This document shows, piece after piece, positions 1 through 12,500 of a stretch of 64,000 nucleotides of DNA (position 1 is its first letter; every line of letters starts with the position of its first letter). The notes beneath the pieces are model-generated. The model searched no databases. It was not told the origin of the DNA and saw nothing but the letters and a program-made list of their open reading frames with translations. The position numbers and the translations under genes were made by a program. This stretch comes from Anaeramoeba flamelloides (lineage: Eukaryota; Metamonada; Anaeramoebidae), in contig JANTQA010000063.1 of assembly GCA_027625915.1 (NCBI GenBank), positions 2,356,001 through 2,420,000 of the forward strand. Reading direction: 5' to 3'.

Positions 1-40
1 TTTAAATTTTTTATTACATTTTTTTTTTATAAAAATTAAT

Positions 41-560
41 TTTCAAAATTATTGTTTGTAAACCATTTTCCAGTCAAAGGGGTTCAGTTGTTATGAGTGA
101 ATTACATGTGTTTAAAGGGTTTTAATCGTTATTAGAAGAAAAAATTTAATTTTGGAAATTTTCAAAATTGACAAATCATTTTTTCTCATTTTGCTTTTTT
201 TTCTTTTTTTCGATTTTTTTTAACTGATATATAATTCATTTTTAAAAAATTTTTTTTATTTCAAGATAGATAGTCACTTGGTAAAAACTTGTTATTTTAA
301 TATTACTGAAACAGTAAAAATGATTGTTGAAAAACCCTATTGATTTCTATTGGTATTTTATTTGGATCTTCAATTGAGGATCACAATCAACTTTTCTGTT
401 TTTCTCAAAAGAACACAAACAAATTTGGGTTTTTTAATTTTTAAGAAAATCTATTGATTTATTAGTTTTATTCCATACCAATATCAACTATCATTTGGGA
501 TGTGTATTATTCAATTTATTTCTTTATTTGTTCTTCAAAGGCCAATTATATAAAAAATAA
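41..560 (+). repeat. Dispersed repeat family C, copy 1
   Basis: About 0.5 kb of non-coding repeat. It recurs at 36.7-37.2 kb and, partly, at 50.26-50.6 kb. Shared landmarks in order are CCAGTCAAAG, a stretch like GAATTACATGTGTTTAAAGG, GAAGAAAAAATTTAATTTTGG, TTGATTTCTAT followed by TTTTATTTG, and at the far end GTGTATTATTC then TTCTTCAAAGG. The copies differ at many positions, so they are old. No coding capacity or clear terminal repeat was seen. It lies in the intron upstream of the last YAK1 exon. Confidence 0.6.
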
Positions 561-740
561 TTGAGATTTGAAAAAAATGTTGTTTTTTTGGATACCCTTT
601 GGTTGAAACAAATTTTATTTCAAAATATGAAATATTTATTCATTTAATAATATTTATAATTTTAACAATTTCTAATACATTAATAAATAAAAATTCAATC
701 AAAAAAAAAAAAACAAAAAAAAAAATATTTGTATTAAAAG

Positions 741-1665
741 GAAAATCAAATCAGAGCAACTGAACCAAGGAAATATTTTAATGAGAAGATCCTAACAGAT
801 ATTATACTAAAGGCACCTTATCGAAAGAAATTTCACAAATTAGAAATGCAAAAAGAAATTAGAGATCGAACAACCCTATTACATTTTTTAATTGGTGTTT
901 TCCAAATCGACCCAGATCTTCGATGGACACCAAAGGAGGCAAGGCAGCATCCATTTATCACCGGAGAAGCTTTCCATCCAAATTTTCGACCAAAGCCAAC
1001 ACGTGAAAGGCTTCACTATTCCCCCCCAAAGGAAAACACATTTAATAATAATTTCAAACCAAAATTACAAAAAAATGAAAATTTAAAAAACAAATCAAAA
1101 ATTAAAATTGAAAAACAATATCCTCCACAAAAAAGCAAATCAACTAGAAAAAAAACTCGGACTAGGAACCTTACAAGAACAAGGACACTACCAAGGAAAC
1201 ACAACCAATTACTCCACAGAACAAGCAAGCAACTGAAATCTTCACAAATGAATAGCAATCGCGATAATTCTCAAATACTATCGCAAACTTCAGAAAATTC
1301 ATCACTTTCTGAAATGGAATCAATCCCGAATTTTTCTCTCAGTGGAAGATTCAATTCCAAAAGTTTTATCATGCCACGCTCCCCCCAGCGGTTTGATAGC
1401 AGTTCTGAATCCGATTCTTCAGAGTTTGAATTATATAGAAATCTTAGAAGAGCAAAACGCAGTTTTGCCTTTGGCTTTGTATCAAGTTCTGGAACTGAAG
1501 AGGATTTTTCGAATAACGAAAAAAAAATCAAAAGGAGAAATAAAATAAAATCTTGGTCAGATTCAAGAGAAGATCCTTTTTCATCGGAAAAAAATAATGA
1601 CGAAATTGATATAATGAATAATCCACAAAATTTACACTTTGCTGAAAAATTAAATCTAAATGATA

Positions 1666-1749
<84 letters not shown>

Positions 1750-2111
1750 CCCCAATGAACACAAACACAGGTACAGAGACATATACAAATAATAATAATA
1801 ACACAGAGCCCAAAACACTAATCGTTTCCAAAAAAAAAAAAAAAAATACCAAAAAAAAAAGGAAATATTTTAAACTTAAAAAAAAGAGAAATCGTCTGAG
1901 AAAGAAAAAATCTCATTCAATTTCTTTCAAATCTTCAAAACTAATAAAAACAACCATTTTTAACCGTTCCCCACAAGAAGAACCTGTTGAAATCACAATG
2001 AAAGAGCCATCTTCCCCAAGAAAAAAAAAAAAGAAAAAGAAAAAAAAGACCGAAAAGAAGAAGAAGAAGAAGAAGAAAAATCAATCAAATAATGAAAAAT
2101 TGCTGAAATAA
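741..2111 (+). CDS. YAK1: YAK1-type dual-specificity protein kinase, last exon (5' part outside window)
   Basis: This exon encodes the end of a Ser/Thr/Tyr kinase domain of the DYRK/YAK1 family, cytosolic or nuclear regulators of growth and stress responses. The reading frame is open from an apparent splice acceptor (TATTAAAAG, in-frame stop at 735) rather than from a start codon. The opening residues contain KYFNE, APYRKK and then LLHFLIGVFQIDPDLRW. Next comes TPKEARQHPFITGEAF, subdomain XI with its invariant Arg. The KYFN...PYRK insert before subdomain XI is typical of YAK1 rather than DYRK1 or HIPK. After the kinase end (about residue 75) the tail is some 380 residues of low complexity: Lys/Arg/Ser-rich, about 28 consecutive Thr, then long poly-Lys blocks. 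The catalytic loop and P-loop are not in the window. Family assignment is firm; tail function is unknown. Confidence 0.82.
1666..1750 (+). repeat. (ACA)n trinucleotide microsatellite inside the YAK1 exon
   Basis: Roughly 28 uninterrupted ACA units read in frame as poly-threonine. The tract is nearly pure at DNA level, so it is probably young and length-polymorphic. Further AAG and AAA runs encode poly-Lys downstream. Confidence 0.9.
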
Positions 2112-4725
2112 TAATTAATTTAATTAAAAATTATTAATTATTGTTTTTTATTTTTTCTTCTTTTTTGGTTATATTTAAAAATTAGAAAAAAAAATATCGA
2201 ATTTGATTAAATATGTAATAATATTCTTTTATAAATAAATTATTTTTATTTTTTATTTTTTATTTTAAGCAAACTCTTACATTTTACCATTTTAAAACTT
2301 TTTTATTGTTGGAAATTACTGAAAAAAGATTTTTTGAGTGCCATAAAATATTGAAATTTGAAACCAAAACATCATTCGCTATTTTATTTGTGAAAAGAAA
2401 GAGAACCCAAAGTAATTCAGAGTTGAATCTTTCACTTTTCAAGTTTTTGAACATTTTTTTTTTGATTATATTTTTGGTTTTATTAAATTATGTTTTCCAT
2501 CAAGGAATGTGTTTATACGAAAGAGTGGAAATAATCCAAGAATAAACCAAAACAATAGTCCTGAGAAAGTTCTATATTTTCAAATAAATCTTATCGTTTT
2601 TTTTTTTAGTCAAATAAAAAAAGATCATTTCACTCAATATCTTTGTTGAAATTTAGAAAAAAAAAAATTTTCAAACAAAAAATAATTTTAAAGATTTATT
2701 TCATTTAATCTTCTCAACTCGAAGGAATCAAAACAAGTGATTTCCTCAAATCTATCAGACAATTACTAAACATTATTATTTTATGAAAAATTGTTGTCTG
2801 AAATTTCTTTTTAATTTTTTTTTTTAAATTTTATTATAAAAATAAGCTAAAAAAAGGAAATATTATTTCAAATATTACAGCAAATGGGTTGAATCCTAGG
2901 AATCAAAAGATAACTCCAAAAAATTCCACCCAAAGAAAAATAAAAATTAAGTAAAATTTCAAATCAGAATTCAGTATCATTTTGAGGGTTCGAATTACCA
3001 GAAAATAATACATTTGAAATTAAAACAAATAAGTCCAATAACCTTTCTTTCTGAAGATAAATTTAAAAATATCCACTTTTCTTGAACAAAATACGAATCA
3101 GATGAATTTGATCAAATGGAAAGTAAAATATGATTTTGAAAATTCCTTAGAAATATCAAATTATATAGGTACTCAAAAAATTTCCAGAATTTTTTTAAAT
3201 ACAAGTTATAAAATTTAAAATTAAAAATATAATTCAATAAAGAAGAAATAATTGTTTCAATTATTATATATAAAATCAAAAAAAAAAGTTTTTTTTTTTT
3301 CTATCTCAATTTTTTCATTATTTTGGAATTCATATATTAATTGATATATGAATATATAAAGCTATAATACTTCTCACTCTCATATTTGTTTTATGAATTC
3401 ACATTTCCCGTTTTGAGAAAATTATTTTTAAAAATTTTTTTTACTATAAGTTGTGAAACTCAAAACTGGTAAAATATACCCCCATAATAAAATTTTTTCC
3501 TTTTCCCCAGTAACAAACATTTTTTTACCAACTATCAAGTAAAATTTATATTTTATTTTTGAAAAGTATTATTAATACAAAAATAATTGGTACTAATATT
3601 TTATTAGTTGTTCAAATTAATTTTTTTAGATTTATCAATTATTAATTTTTGGAAAAAATTTTCTAATTAATTGAATTTATTAACTATGAATAATAAAAAT
3701 CAACCTTAACCTGAAATATAACTCATAATAAATAAAATTATTTATTTATTTTCAAGTATAATTGATTTATAATTCTGAATAATAATTCACTTTTCAATCA
3801 ATAGAAACCAAAAAATAGTTTTAATTTTGAACAATTATTGAAAAAAAAAATAAAACCACAATCTAAAAAAAAGTTAATCACACTTTTCGAAAGGGAGAAA
3901 TATAGATTTTTATGGGTAAAAATTCTCTGAAAAATGGTCCTAATCAAATTTTATGTTAATCAATAAATTCATTTGAAAATACATACCTATTTCCAAAACA
4001 TTATCTATTCCCAATTTTGGTATTAATTTGGAATTTTCAAACATTTTTTTTTTTTTCAACTTTGTTGAACAAAAAGAAAAGATAAAATCTAAAAAAAAAA
4101 AGAAAAGATGTTAATACGAAAAAAAAAAATAAAACAAAAAAAACAGAAATAATATCAAACAAGAGAATAAAAAAAAAAAAATTCGAAAAAATGATTATTT
4201 ATTTTGAGAATAAGAATATATGAAAAGTTATTTTAATTAGAATTTAGGATATAGGGCAACAAAACGGCTTATAGTAATAGTAGGAAAGTGAATCAACATA
4301 ATTGAAAAATATTTTTTTTATAAATCATTTTTAACAAAATTCAAATATTTTTTATCAAAAATAAACAAAATTTATTCATCAGAGATTTGTTTCATGATAA
4401 CCCATTTATTAATTTATTTTTAATAATTTGGTACCGTTGATTATATCTATTTCCCAATATAGTAACTTTTTTTAAAAGAAAAAACAAACTATTGAAAAAA
4501 TCTTTTTCACTTTTTTTATTGAAAATGATAATTTGACTCATTAAATGAAAACTCTTTTCTGTCTTGTCTATCAAAACCAGTGATCTTTTCAAAGATTTAG
4601 GCAAACTGGAAGATCAAAAGAAATTTTATAGATATGATTGACAAAAAGTGATTTCAGATAAATGTAAATTCATTTCGAGTATGGTAGCTACAATAACTTT
4701 GCATTCAAGAAATTATTTCGAAAAA
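2112..4725. other. Intergenic stretch, no gene recognised
   Basis: Between the YAK1 stop and the coiled-coil end of the B-box gene the sequence is AT-rich with many A and T homopolymers. A 79-codon open frame at 2306-2545 (+) has an unremarkable hydrophobic segment and no family resemblance, and I do not call it. A near-perfect 24-bp palindrome of AT content lies at about 3328-3351. Nothing else is supportable. Confidence 0.5.
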
Positions 4726-5673
4726 TTATTTCTTGGTATTCTTCACCTCAAACAATTCTTGAAGATTAATTTTCAAAGAAAAATTGGGGTACACATCTCT
4801 TTTTGCAAGATTTTTTTGTAAAAGTGGTTTTACTACCTTTTGTTCTTTGTATTTTTTGATAACATATGTATTCACTTTTAATTTATAAGATTCTTGAATG
4901 TTTTTACCAATCTCTTCATATCCCTCTAATTTCTTGATTTGTTTCTTTTCATAATTTATTTTATCTTCAATTCTTTGAGTTTTTTCATTAGTTTTCTTTT
5001 CAATGTCTTGACTAAAAACTCTGAATATCTTATTTATCTCTTCTATCATCTCTTTTTGGTTTTGAGAAAGTTGGACAGTTTCCTCTATTTTGTTTTTTTC
5101 AGATTCGTTTTTTAACATTTTTAATTTGTCTTTCGTTTTCAATACCGTAGTGTTTTATTACAAAGCTTAGTCTTTGTAATCTGGGATGCAGAAACACAAT
5201 AGTCAGCAGCTTCTTCGATGTTCCAAAATGTTTGTACTTTTCTATTATAATATTTCTTCTCATAGAGCAGGCACTCATCACAAAAAAGTTCTGTTGTTTC
5301 AATGTCCTGTCTTGTGTACCTTCTTCTATGCTTTGGACAATACCCAAAATCTGTTATTCAGGAAAATGATGGCAAGTTATGGAGAAAAGATTCAGGAAAA
5401 AGGTAAAAACTAATCAAAAGGACATAAAAAATATGAAAAATCTATATTCAATGATTTCCAGGAAATACCTTGGTGTTTATAGCTTTCGACTTTATGGACT
5501 TTATAAGAATCCAGTGTATGGTGAGTGTTGCTATGTTTTTGACAAAATTTTAGTTTCGATAAATGACACCATTTTGTCGTATTTTCTTGGCACCATTCAA
5601 TACTACAGCATTGTGGAGAAAGTGTTGTTTTTGACAAATCGGTAACAAAACGATTTTTAGAAAGATAAGTCAT
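4726..5673 (-). pseudogene. Tandem B-box zinc finger / coiled-coil (TRIM-like) protein, probably frame-disrupted
   Basis: Exon 1 (5673-5469, start ATG at 5673) has a B-box-like finger: CCSIEWCQ, seven residues, C, then KFCQKHSNTHH and H within VHKVESY. A GTATTT donor follows. An intron of about 118 bp (5468-5351) leads to exon 2 (5350-5139), which keeps phase and opens with a second finger, GYCPKHRRRY...ELFCDEC. After CLLYEK the second finger loses its remaining Cys/His pattern; a continuation (IIIEKYKHFG) lies in another frame, and exon 2 stops at 5139. A third frame, 5142-4726, carries about 138 residues of charged coiled coil (EKNKIEETVQLSQNQKEMI and similar), as expected after two B-boxes. 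Either the gene is a young pseudogene with at least two frame changes or small introns are missed. B-box proteins usually mediate protein binding or ubiquitin ligation; no RING finger is visible. Confidence 0.6.
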
Positions 5674-7550
5674 AGTGTGTCAAGTAAAAATTATAAAGTT
5701 AAAAATAAAAAAAACAATAAAGAAAGGTGTTTGAAACTCGAGGAAATTGAATATAAAAACTTTTTAAAAAAATGATTAAGAGATTAATGATTTTGTTACG
5801 GAAAAGTTCCCGATCACCTCTTGAGTAAATAGTTGAGCTTCTCAATTCAAAAATGGATATTTTTTAAGAAATTTGTTGATAAAATTGACCATACGAAATT
5901 AGTAAAATAAAATTATTTGAGATTGAAATATGAAGGTACTAAATTTCGTCTGATCTATTTTTTTTTAAATTCAGATAAATTCATTCATTTAGGGTTGTTG
6001 GTTCACAAAACGTGTGTGAGAAAATTCAATTTAAAAGACAAATACAAATCAACAGTGACTAAATATTAAATTTATTACTTGCTCTTTCCAAACACACGAA
6101 AAGGAAATTGAAGTGAAATTTTTATACCATTTAAAAATTAGATTGGAGACAAAAAGATCTTTGAATACAAAACTCGATTTTGGTGATTAGCTTTGGAATT
6201 AAAGCTAAGAAATAACTGAACCAAAACCATATTCTTGAGTTGATCTATTCCTTCTCTTTTTTTTTTATGTTTTTATTTTGTACGGACTATGTACTCATTA
6301 TGGGTACTGACGGATAATTTTTTCTCGTAACCTTTGTTTGAGAATAGACGAAGGAAGGAGAGATAACTTTTCCTCAAAATTCTTCAAAATAAAAATAAGC
6401 TTATGTTTTGTTCATTTATTTCTGTTTTTATCTCTGATTTTCGACATTTGAACTCAACTTTACCAAGTTTTGTTGGTTTAAAAAAAAAAATACAAAGTCA
6501 GAAAAGTAAAATATTTTTCAATCTTAAATGAAAACAAAAAAAGTAAAAGGAAAAATTAAAAAAATCGATCTCTGTATCCTCAAAAAATTTGGAGAACGAA
6601 ATGAAAAATATATTCTAACCTTTCTTTTGAATCAGAGAATTCCACTATAAATGCTTATAAGCAATGATTTTTAATTTTAAAATTGTTTAAACAATCTGGA
6701 ATTTAATGTGTTCTTGCTCTAATTAAAAAATAGTTGATTTATAACATCTAAATAAAATTTTTATTACAAAAATATTTTTTATATTGTGATTGTGTAATAT
6801 CAAAATTTTAATAACATTTTTGTCACATATAATAATTTATATTAATTTAATATATTTCAAATTTTTAAATAAATTTTTTATTTTAAAAACACTTTTAAAA
6901 AAAAACAATAATCGAAAATATTGAATTTCAGTCTGTTTAAAAAAACTTTTTTTGTTTTTTATTATTTATTATTGAAGAATTGTAAATGAAAATGAAAAAG
7001 CAAGATGCAAAGAAACCAATTTTAAAATAATATGTCATTATAAATCTGGAAATACATTTAATTTGATTTCAAATCAGCTAGATATAGGGATTAAGAAAGA
7101 ACGTTATTGGATTGACATATATAACAAAGAAAAAACTAAATAAAAAGAAAAAAAAATCCAACCAAATAATCAGATGAATTGTTGCTTTATCTTGAAAATG
7201 ATCCTTTAAAGAACAAATGTTTGACATATAAAGGGTTATCAATAAAATGTAAAGAACTGTTTCCGAATTATCTTTGTTCAAAGTTTTTTATTGATTTTAT
7301 ATTTTTTTTAATCTTTCCGATTTACAAAACGAGATTTCTCATCTCAAATAAATGGGCATATCAATTTTTAAAATATTTAATTTTAATTTTTATTGTTTTG
7401 TTTTAATGGGTTTTAAATATTCAGTTGAGTGTTTTTTTTTTTTTTTTTTTACAGAGTTTCTTATCTTTCAGAATGATACTACAATTCAAATGATTTATTT
7501 ATGAATAATTATTGAAATTTTATGTGCCCTTTTATGTAAAAAAGAGTTTA
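5674..7550. other. Intergenic stretch, no gene recognised
   Basis: This is AT-rich sequence upstream of the B-box gene. Short open frames near 7078-7406 are hydrophobic Phe/Ile/Leu strings, as expected by chance in AT-rich DNA. A less AT-rich island at about 6283-6320 carries the imperfect palindrome GTACTCATTATGGGTAC, whose meaning is unknown. Confidence 0.45.
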
Positions 7551-9015
7551 TATCCCTTAGCGCCCCGAATTTGCCTAAAATTCATCAAGTTTTTTTAAAA
7601 AGATTTATGATGATACTGATTTTCTAATATATTTATTTTCTAATTTGTATTTAATCCAAATTTTTATTATAATAAAAAGTCAAAATAATTCAAAGATAAA
7701 GTAGTTATGTTATTGATTTTTTATTTTTGAAATTGAAAACAAAAATAATTATTATTCATTTTTAGATTTTTTTTTTTTATTTTAATTTTTTAAATCAGAA
7801 ATTTTATTACAATAATAGTAATTCAAAACTCAACACATTGATTTATTGATAATAATCAAAAAAAGTTGTTAATTTCATGATAAAAAAATCCAATAAAAAA
7901 ATATATAACTGAAAAAATTTCAATAAATATCCAATCCAGAGAAAAATGAAATTTATTTCTTTAGTCTAAAATTAAAATTTTAATGTGAATAATTTTCTAA
8001 AGCTTTTATTTATGCAATATAAATTACTTGAAACAACAAAAAAAAAAAAAAATTCTTAAATAATTTCATTTATTATATTGAAATTAAACAAATAAAAACC
8101 TTTTTAATAGATAAAATAATCAATCCTAAATTTAACAAAAAAATAAAAAATAACTCTTATATATTTTTCAAAGATAATAAAATAATCACTGAAACCAAAA
8201 TTTTTTTTTTTGAATTTTGGTATGGGTAAAAATTTGAATAATATATTAGTGAAATTTGAATCTATCCTTTCTAAATTAATCCAGATCTTGTTAAAGAAGT
8301 TCATATATCTTGTTTCGAATTCAATAATATTGTTTATTTTATATCTAGATTTTAAAAGATCAAAAATTAAAAAATAGTAAAAAATTAAAAAAAAAATCAA
8401 ATAATAATCTGACTCGAATTATTGACAAAAATCATTTCAATTTGAAAAAAAATCTTGTTGAAAAAAATTTCCAAATTTTACAATGAAAAAAAAATCTGTT
8501 TTTTGTTCAAATTTAATTTATTTATTTTTTATTTTTAAATTATTTAGAGTCAAATATAGATATTGTTATTGAATAGTAATCAGTAGAAAAAAAAAATTTT
8601 CTGTGTGATGTCATAATAACTTTTGTAATGAATAAATGATTTAATCAAGTAATTTAGGTAATATTGGTGTGTAAAGCGCCCCAAAAAATTTTCCAGTAAA
8701 GTATGTGTGTGTTTTAATCATTAAAATTAAGAGACTTTTGATGTCTAGACAAACTTTTCAAAAAAAAAAAAAAAATTTAGACAAAATTTGCTTGGAAAAA
8801 TAATCATATTACAAGAAATAAAAAAAAATTCTCAAATGTTGAAAATTTTTTTTCAAGATATTTTTGTATTTTAGGTAACTGTACAATTTTTAATTATAAA
8901 ATTTTCTTTCTAAGATAATTGTTTATAAATTCTATATCTTATAAGCCTTTGATAACATTTCAAATTAAAAATTTTGTTTGGAAGGTAATTAGTATATTTG
9001 GGGTGCTAAGGGATA
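7551..9015. mobile_element. Candidate terminal-inverted-repeat element, family I
   Basis: The left end reads TATCCCTTAGCGCCCC and the right end is its near-complement, GGGGTGCTAAGGGATA, separated by 1.46 kb. The repeat ends are much richer in GC than their surroundings and differ by one base over 16. The interior is AT-rich with no recognisable transposase. An internal GCGCCCC motif near 8679 may mark an inner repeat or an older insertion. No second copy was found in the window. Confidence 0.5.
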
Positions 9016-9501
9016 TTTGAAATTATTCAAAATAATGTCAGTTTTTTGTTTTTACGTTTCGAACAATTTTTTTTTTAAAAAAAGAGATCTTAAAAATATT
9101 CTCGTATCAGTTAGAAAAAGTAATAGTAAGTTTTTTGTGACTGTTATGTTAATTCCCTTTCCCCCTTTTTTTTTTTTTTTTTTATTATTTGATGCACCCC
9201 AGATTCTAAACATAAAAAGATGAATTTCAATAAAAAATGTTGTAAAAAAATTTCATGAATTTTAATATTTGTATTTCTAAAATTTTATTGGAGTATTTAA
9301 TAAATCTTTAAAAAAAAAATATAAATGATCAAAAATCAAAAATAGTTGATTATATATAAATAAATATATTTATGTGTTAAAATTTAATAAAGAATAATTA
9401 AAGAAGCATTTTCTTTAAAATTATAATCATAATATATAAGAAATAAATAAATGAATTTTGATATAATAATAATAAGAAGAAGAAGTTGTATAATGGGATA
9501 A

Positions 9502-12500
9502 CTAATTTTTTAATTGTTTTATCACATATTTTGATCGATTTTTTGCCAATTCTATACACTTTGAAATTGTTTTTCTTGAAATGGGATAACTGCCTGTTTT
9601 ATAAATATCACATATAGATTTCTTATTATTTTTTCCGAGTATAATTGTTAATTTGGAATTAATTATTTCTTCTTCGTCTGCTGTTGGATCTGCTAAAATG
9701 TAATCCTCAAAAAAGCCAAAAGATGAAGGAATTGGTAAATTATGAAGAATTATTTCCTTTTGGATCTCTTTAGATTCCTCATTTTCACCAACAATAATTA
9801 CTGGATCCAAAGTTGTATTTTGTAAAGCAGCCAAGGCAGAAATTATACATGCATCCAAAATATTCCCATCGCAATTAAGGGTATAAATATCAAGATAAAC
9901 CATCCATACCTTTTCATTTTCTTGTATACAAAGTTCTTCTAGGTTAATTGTACCTTTTTGATGATAATTTTTTTTTTATTAAAAAAATAAAAAAAAATAA
10001 CAATAATAAAAATATAATGAAAGGAATATATTTAATTAAGTAATTATATATTTATCTATGCTTTTTTAATTATTTATACTCTTTTTTGATTTTGCTTTTT
10101 ATTAAAAACTTTTCAAGAAATTACTTCTTGTGAAAAATATAAAGTAATTATTTTTTCAAAACTCTTTGTAAAACTGAGAAATTCAAAAAAATTTCAAAAT
10201 TTTTTGTTTCAATCTCCATTTTGTAAATTTTTTTAACTGGCTTTGAATAACGAATTTTATTGAATTAAAAGTAGCAACATGCTAGAAATAAAATGATTTT
10301 CGGAATTTTCTTTGAAATAAACCCCGTTCCAAAAATTTGGACACACCCAAAATCAAAAATATCAAAAAAAAATCCAATTTATTGTATTTTCCCAAACCTA
10401 ATATAAAACTACATTTAAGTTACAAGGTATTAATGTTTTTATAAGTAATCATTTTCATCCAAATAAAAGAAAAAAATTTAAAACTCAAAAATAAAAACAG
10501 GTGTGTCCAAAATAATGAAACGAGCTGAACAAAAAATGTATTGGTAAATTTGTTGAAATTTCACCAACAATTGTTGATTGATCAAATGATAAGATATCAT
10601 CTACCAATTGTATTTGATTTTCCAATTTAACAAACTCAACACTAACCTTCTATCAATCATTGAAAAACAATTCCAGATCTAAGGAAACATATTATGAAAC
10701 TGCAAAAAAGGAAATGAAAACAAAACAAAAAAGACAAAAAATGAAATTGTTTGTAAAATCAAACTCTTTCCAATTTGAATTTAAAGTACAGTAATGATGT
10801 TCTTTCAACTGTTTAAACTGTGTCCAAATTTTTGGAATCTAGTTTAGAAAATGTTTTAAAAATTTACAGATAAAAAAAAAATCGAAATCAAACGAAAAAA
10901 ATGTTTTGGTATTTTTTTGAACTTATCAGTATAAACTACAATTGTAACATAAAATAATAATATTTTAATCATTAATTACACATTTTTTGCATACCGAGGA
11001 ATCAAAATTATTAGATTTAGAATTAAAAGTTTTTGGATTAACCAAATTGGAAAATTCAACTAGTTGAAAAGTTCAACAATATCTAAAAATTATAAAACAA
11101 CAAAATTGCAATTTCAAACAGTCGTGTCGTCAAGTGCCTAGGTTTTCCAGAATTTAAAAGAATAGAGTAAAATCAAAGATTTAACTCAATTTCTTTTGAA
11201 TTCTGGAAAACCTAACGACAAAAAATATTTAAACTGAAAAGCTTTAAAAACAATTCTAAAATTTCGAAATTTTATTAATTGTTTAAATAGGTACTCTTAT
11301 GTAACAAGTAAAAATAAAAATAAAAATTGTGATTTTTGTAAAGAAAAGTTAAATATTGATATCATTGAAGACTTGTATCATTTTTTATTGGATCGTGTGG
11401 TCAAGTGCCGTAGAGTGTCTAGGTTTTCTTGAGGTTTTCTGTTTTATTTGTTAAATCTATCGATTTTCGTTAGGTTTTTTTTATTTTTTTAAATAAACCG
11501 AAAATTTATGAAAATTTTCTGTTTATTTCTAAAAGTAAAAAAAACCTAGAACACTTCACAAATAAAATAGAAAACTCAAAAAAACCTAACGAAAATCTAT
11601 TGATTTTCCAAATAAACAGAAAACTCAAGAAAACTTAACTTCACACAGGAGAAAAGTAATTTTCTCTCTTCAAAAATAAATAAAATAAAATAATTACACA
11701 TTTTTTCTGTTAAGCCATACATGATAAATTACTAGTTTAATTCCTTTTTTTATTTTTTTATTTAACTATTGAAATTTCAATTTTTAACCTACTTTAACGT
11801 GAATAAATCCAGTTTGTTTTTTCAAATTGTAATAAATGGTGATAACCCCATTATCATTTTTTGAAGAATTTTTTACAATAGCTTAATTTGATAAAACGTG
11901 TTTTTTTAGTATGAGTCAAAATAAAATCTGTTTAAATAATTTCAAGTACTTGTAAATCACTTTAGTTTAAATGATCATAAATTTGATTTTTACTCAAAAA
12001 AATTTTTAAAAAAACCTCAATATTCTTTCTAAAGTTAACCGTTAGCTAATAGAACAACTTTCATTTGAGAATTGATCGCATCATTATGAGTTTTTTTTTT
12101 TTTTAATTTGTTATTCGACGCTTTTTTTTACCATTTTTTTCTTTACCATTAAATGAAAACACAATGCTTATTTAGAATAAAAACAATTCAATTTGATATC
12201 ATATTAGATAAACTTTAAATAAGTTGAAGATGATACCCTGAAGTTTTAATGTAATTATGTTAAATTATTTTTTTAATCAAAACCAAAATTCAAAATTTTC
12301 CACACAGCTAAAATGTTTCAAACAATTAAAATAATTCAATTTCATTCAAATTGGGAAAAATTTTGATTTTTGAAAAATAAGGTATTTACAAAAAAGTGGG
12401 GCATTTTTTTTTACATTTCATAAAAAATCATCTTTGTTAGTGAAGGTATTTGTTAATTGACAATACCAAAAAAAGTTTAATATTAATACTGATTGAGTCA

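Noticed and set aside
1271-1852. Antisense open frames of poly-Val and poly-Leu
   Set aside because: They are the reverse reading of the (ACA)n tract in the YAK1 exon.
2985-3000. GGGTTCGAATTACC, resembling a tRNA T-loop
   Set aside because: The flanks do not form the T stem, and no acceptor or anticodon arm is present.
8104-8400. 98-codon frame inside element I
   Set aside because: Phe/Ile/Lys composition as expected by chance; no transposase motif.
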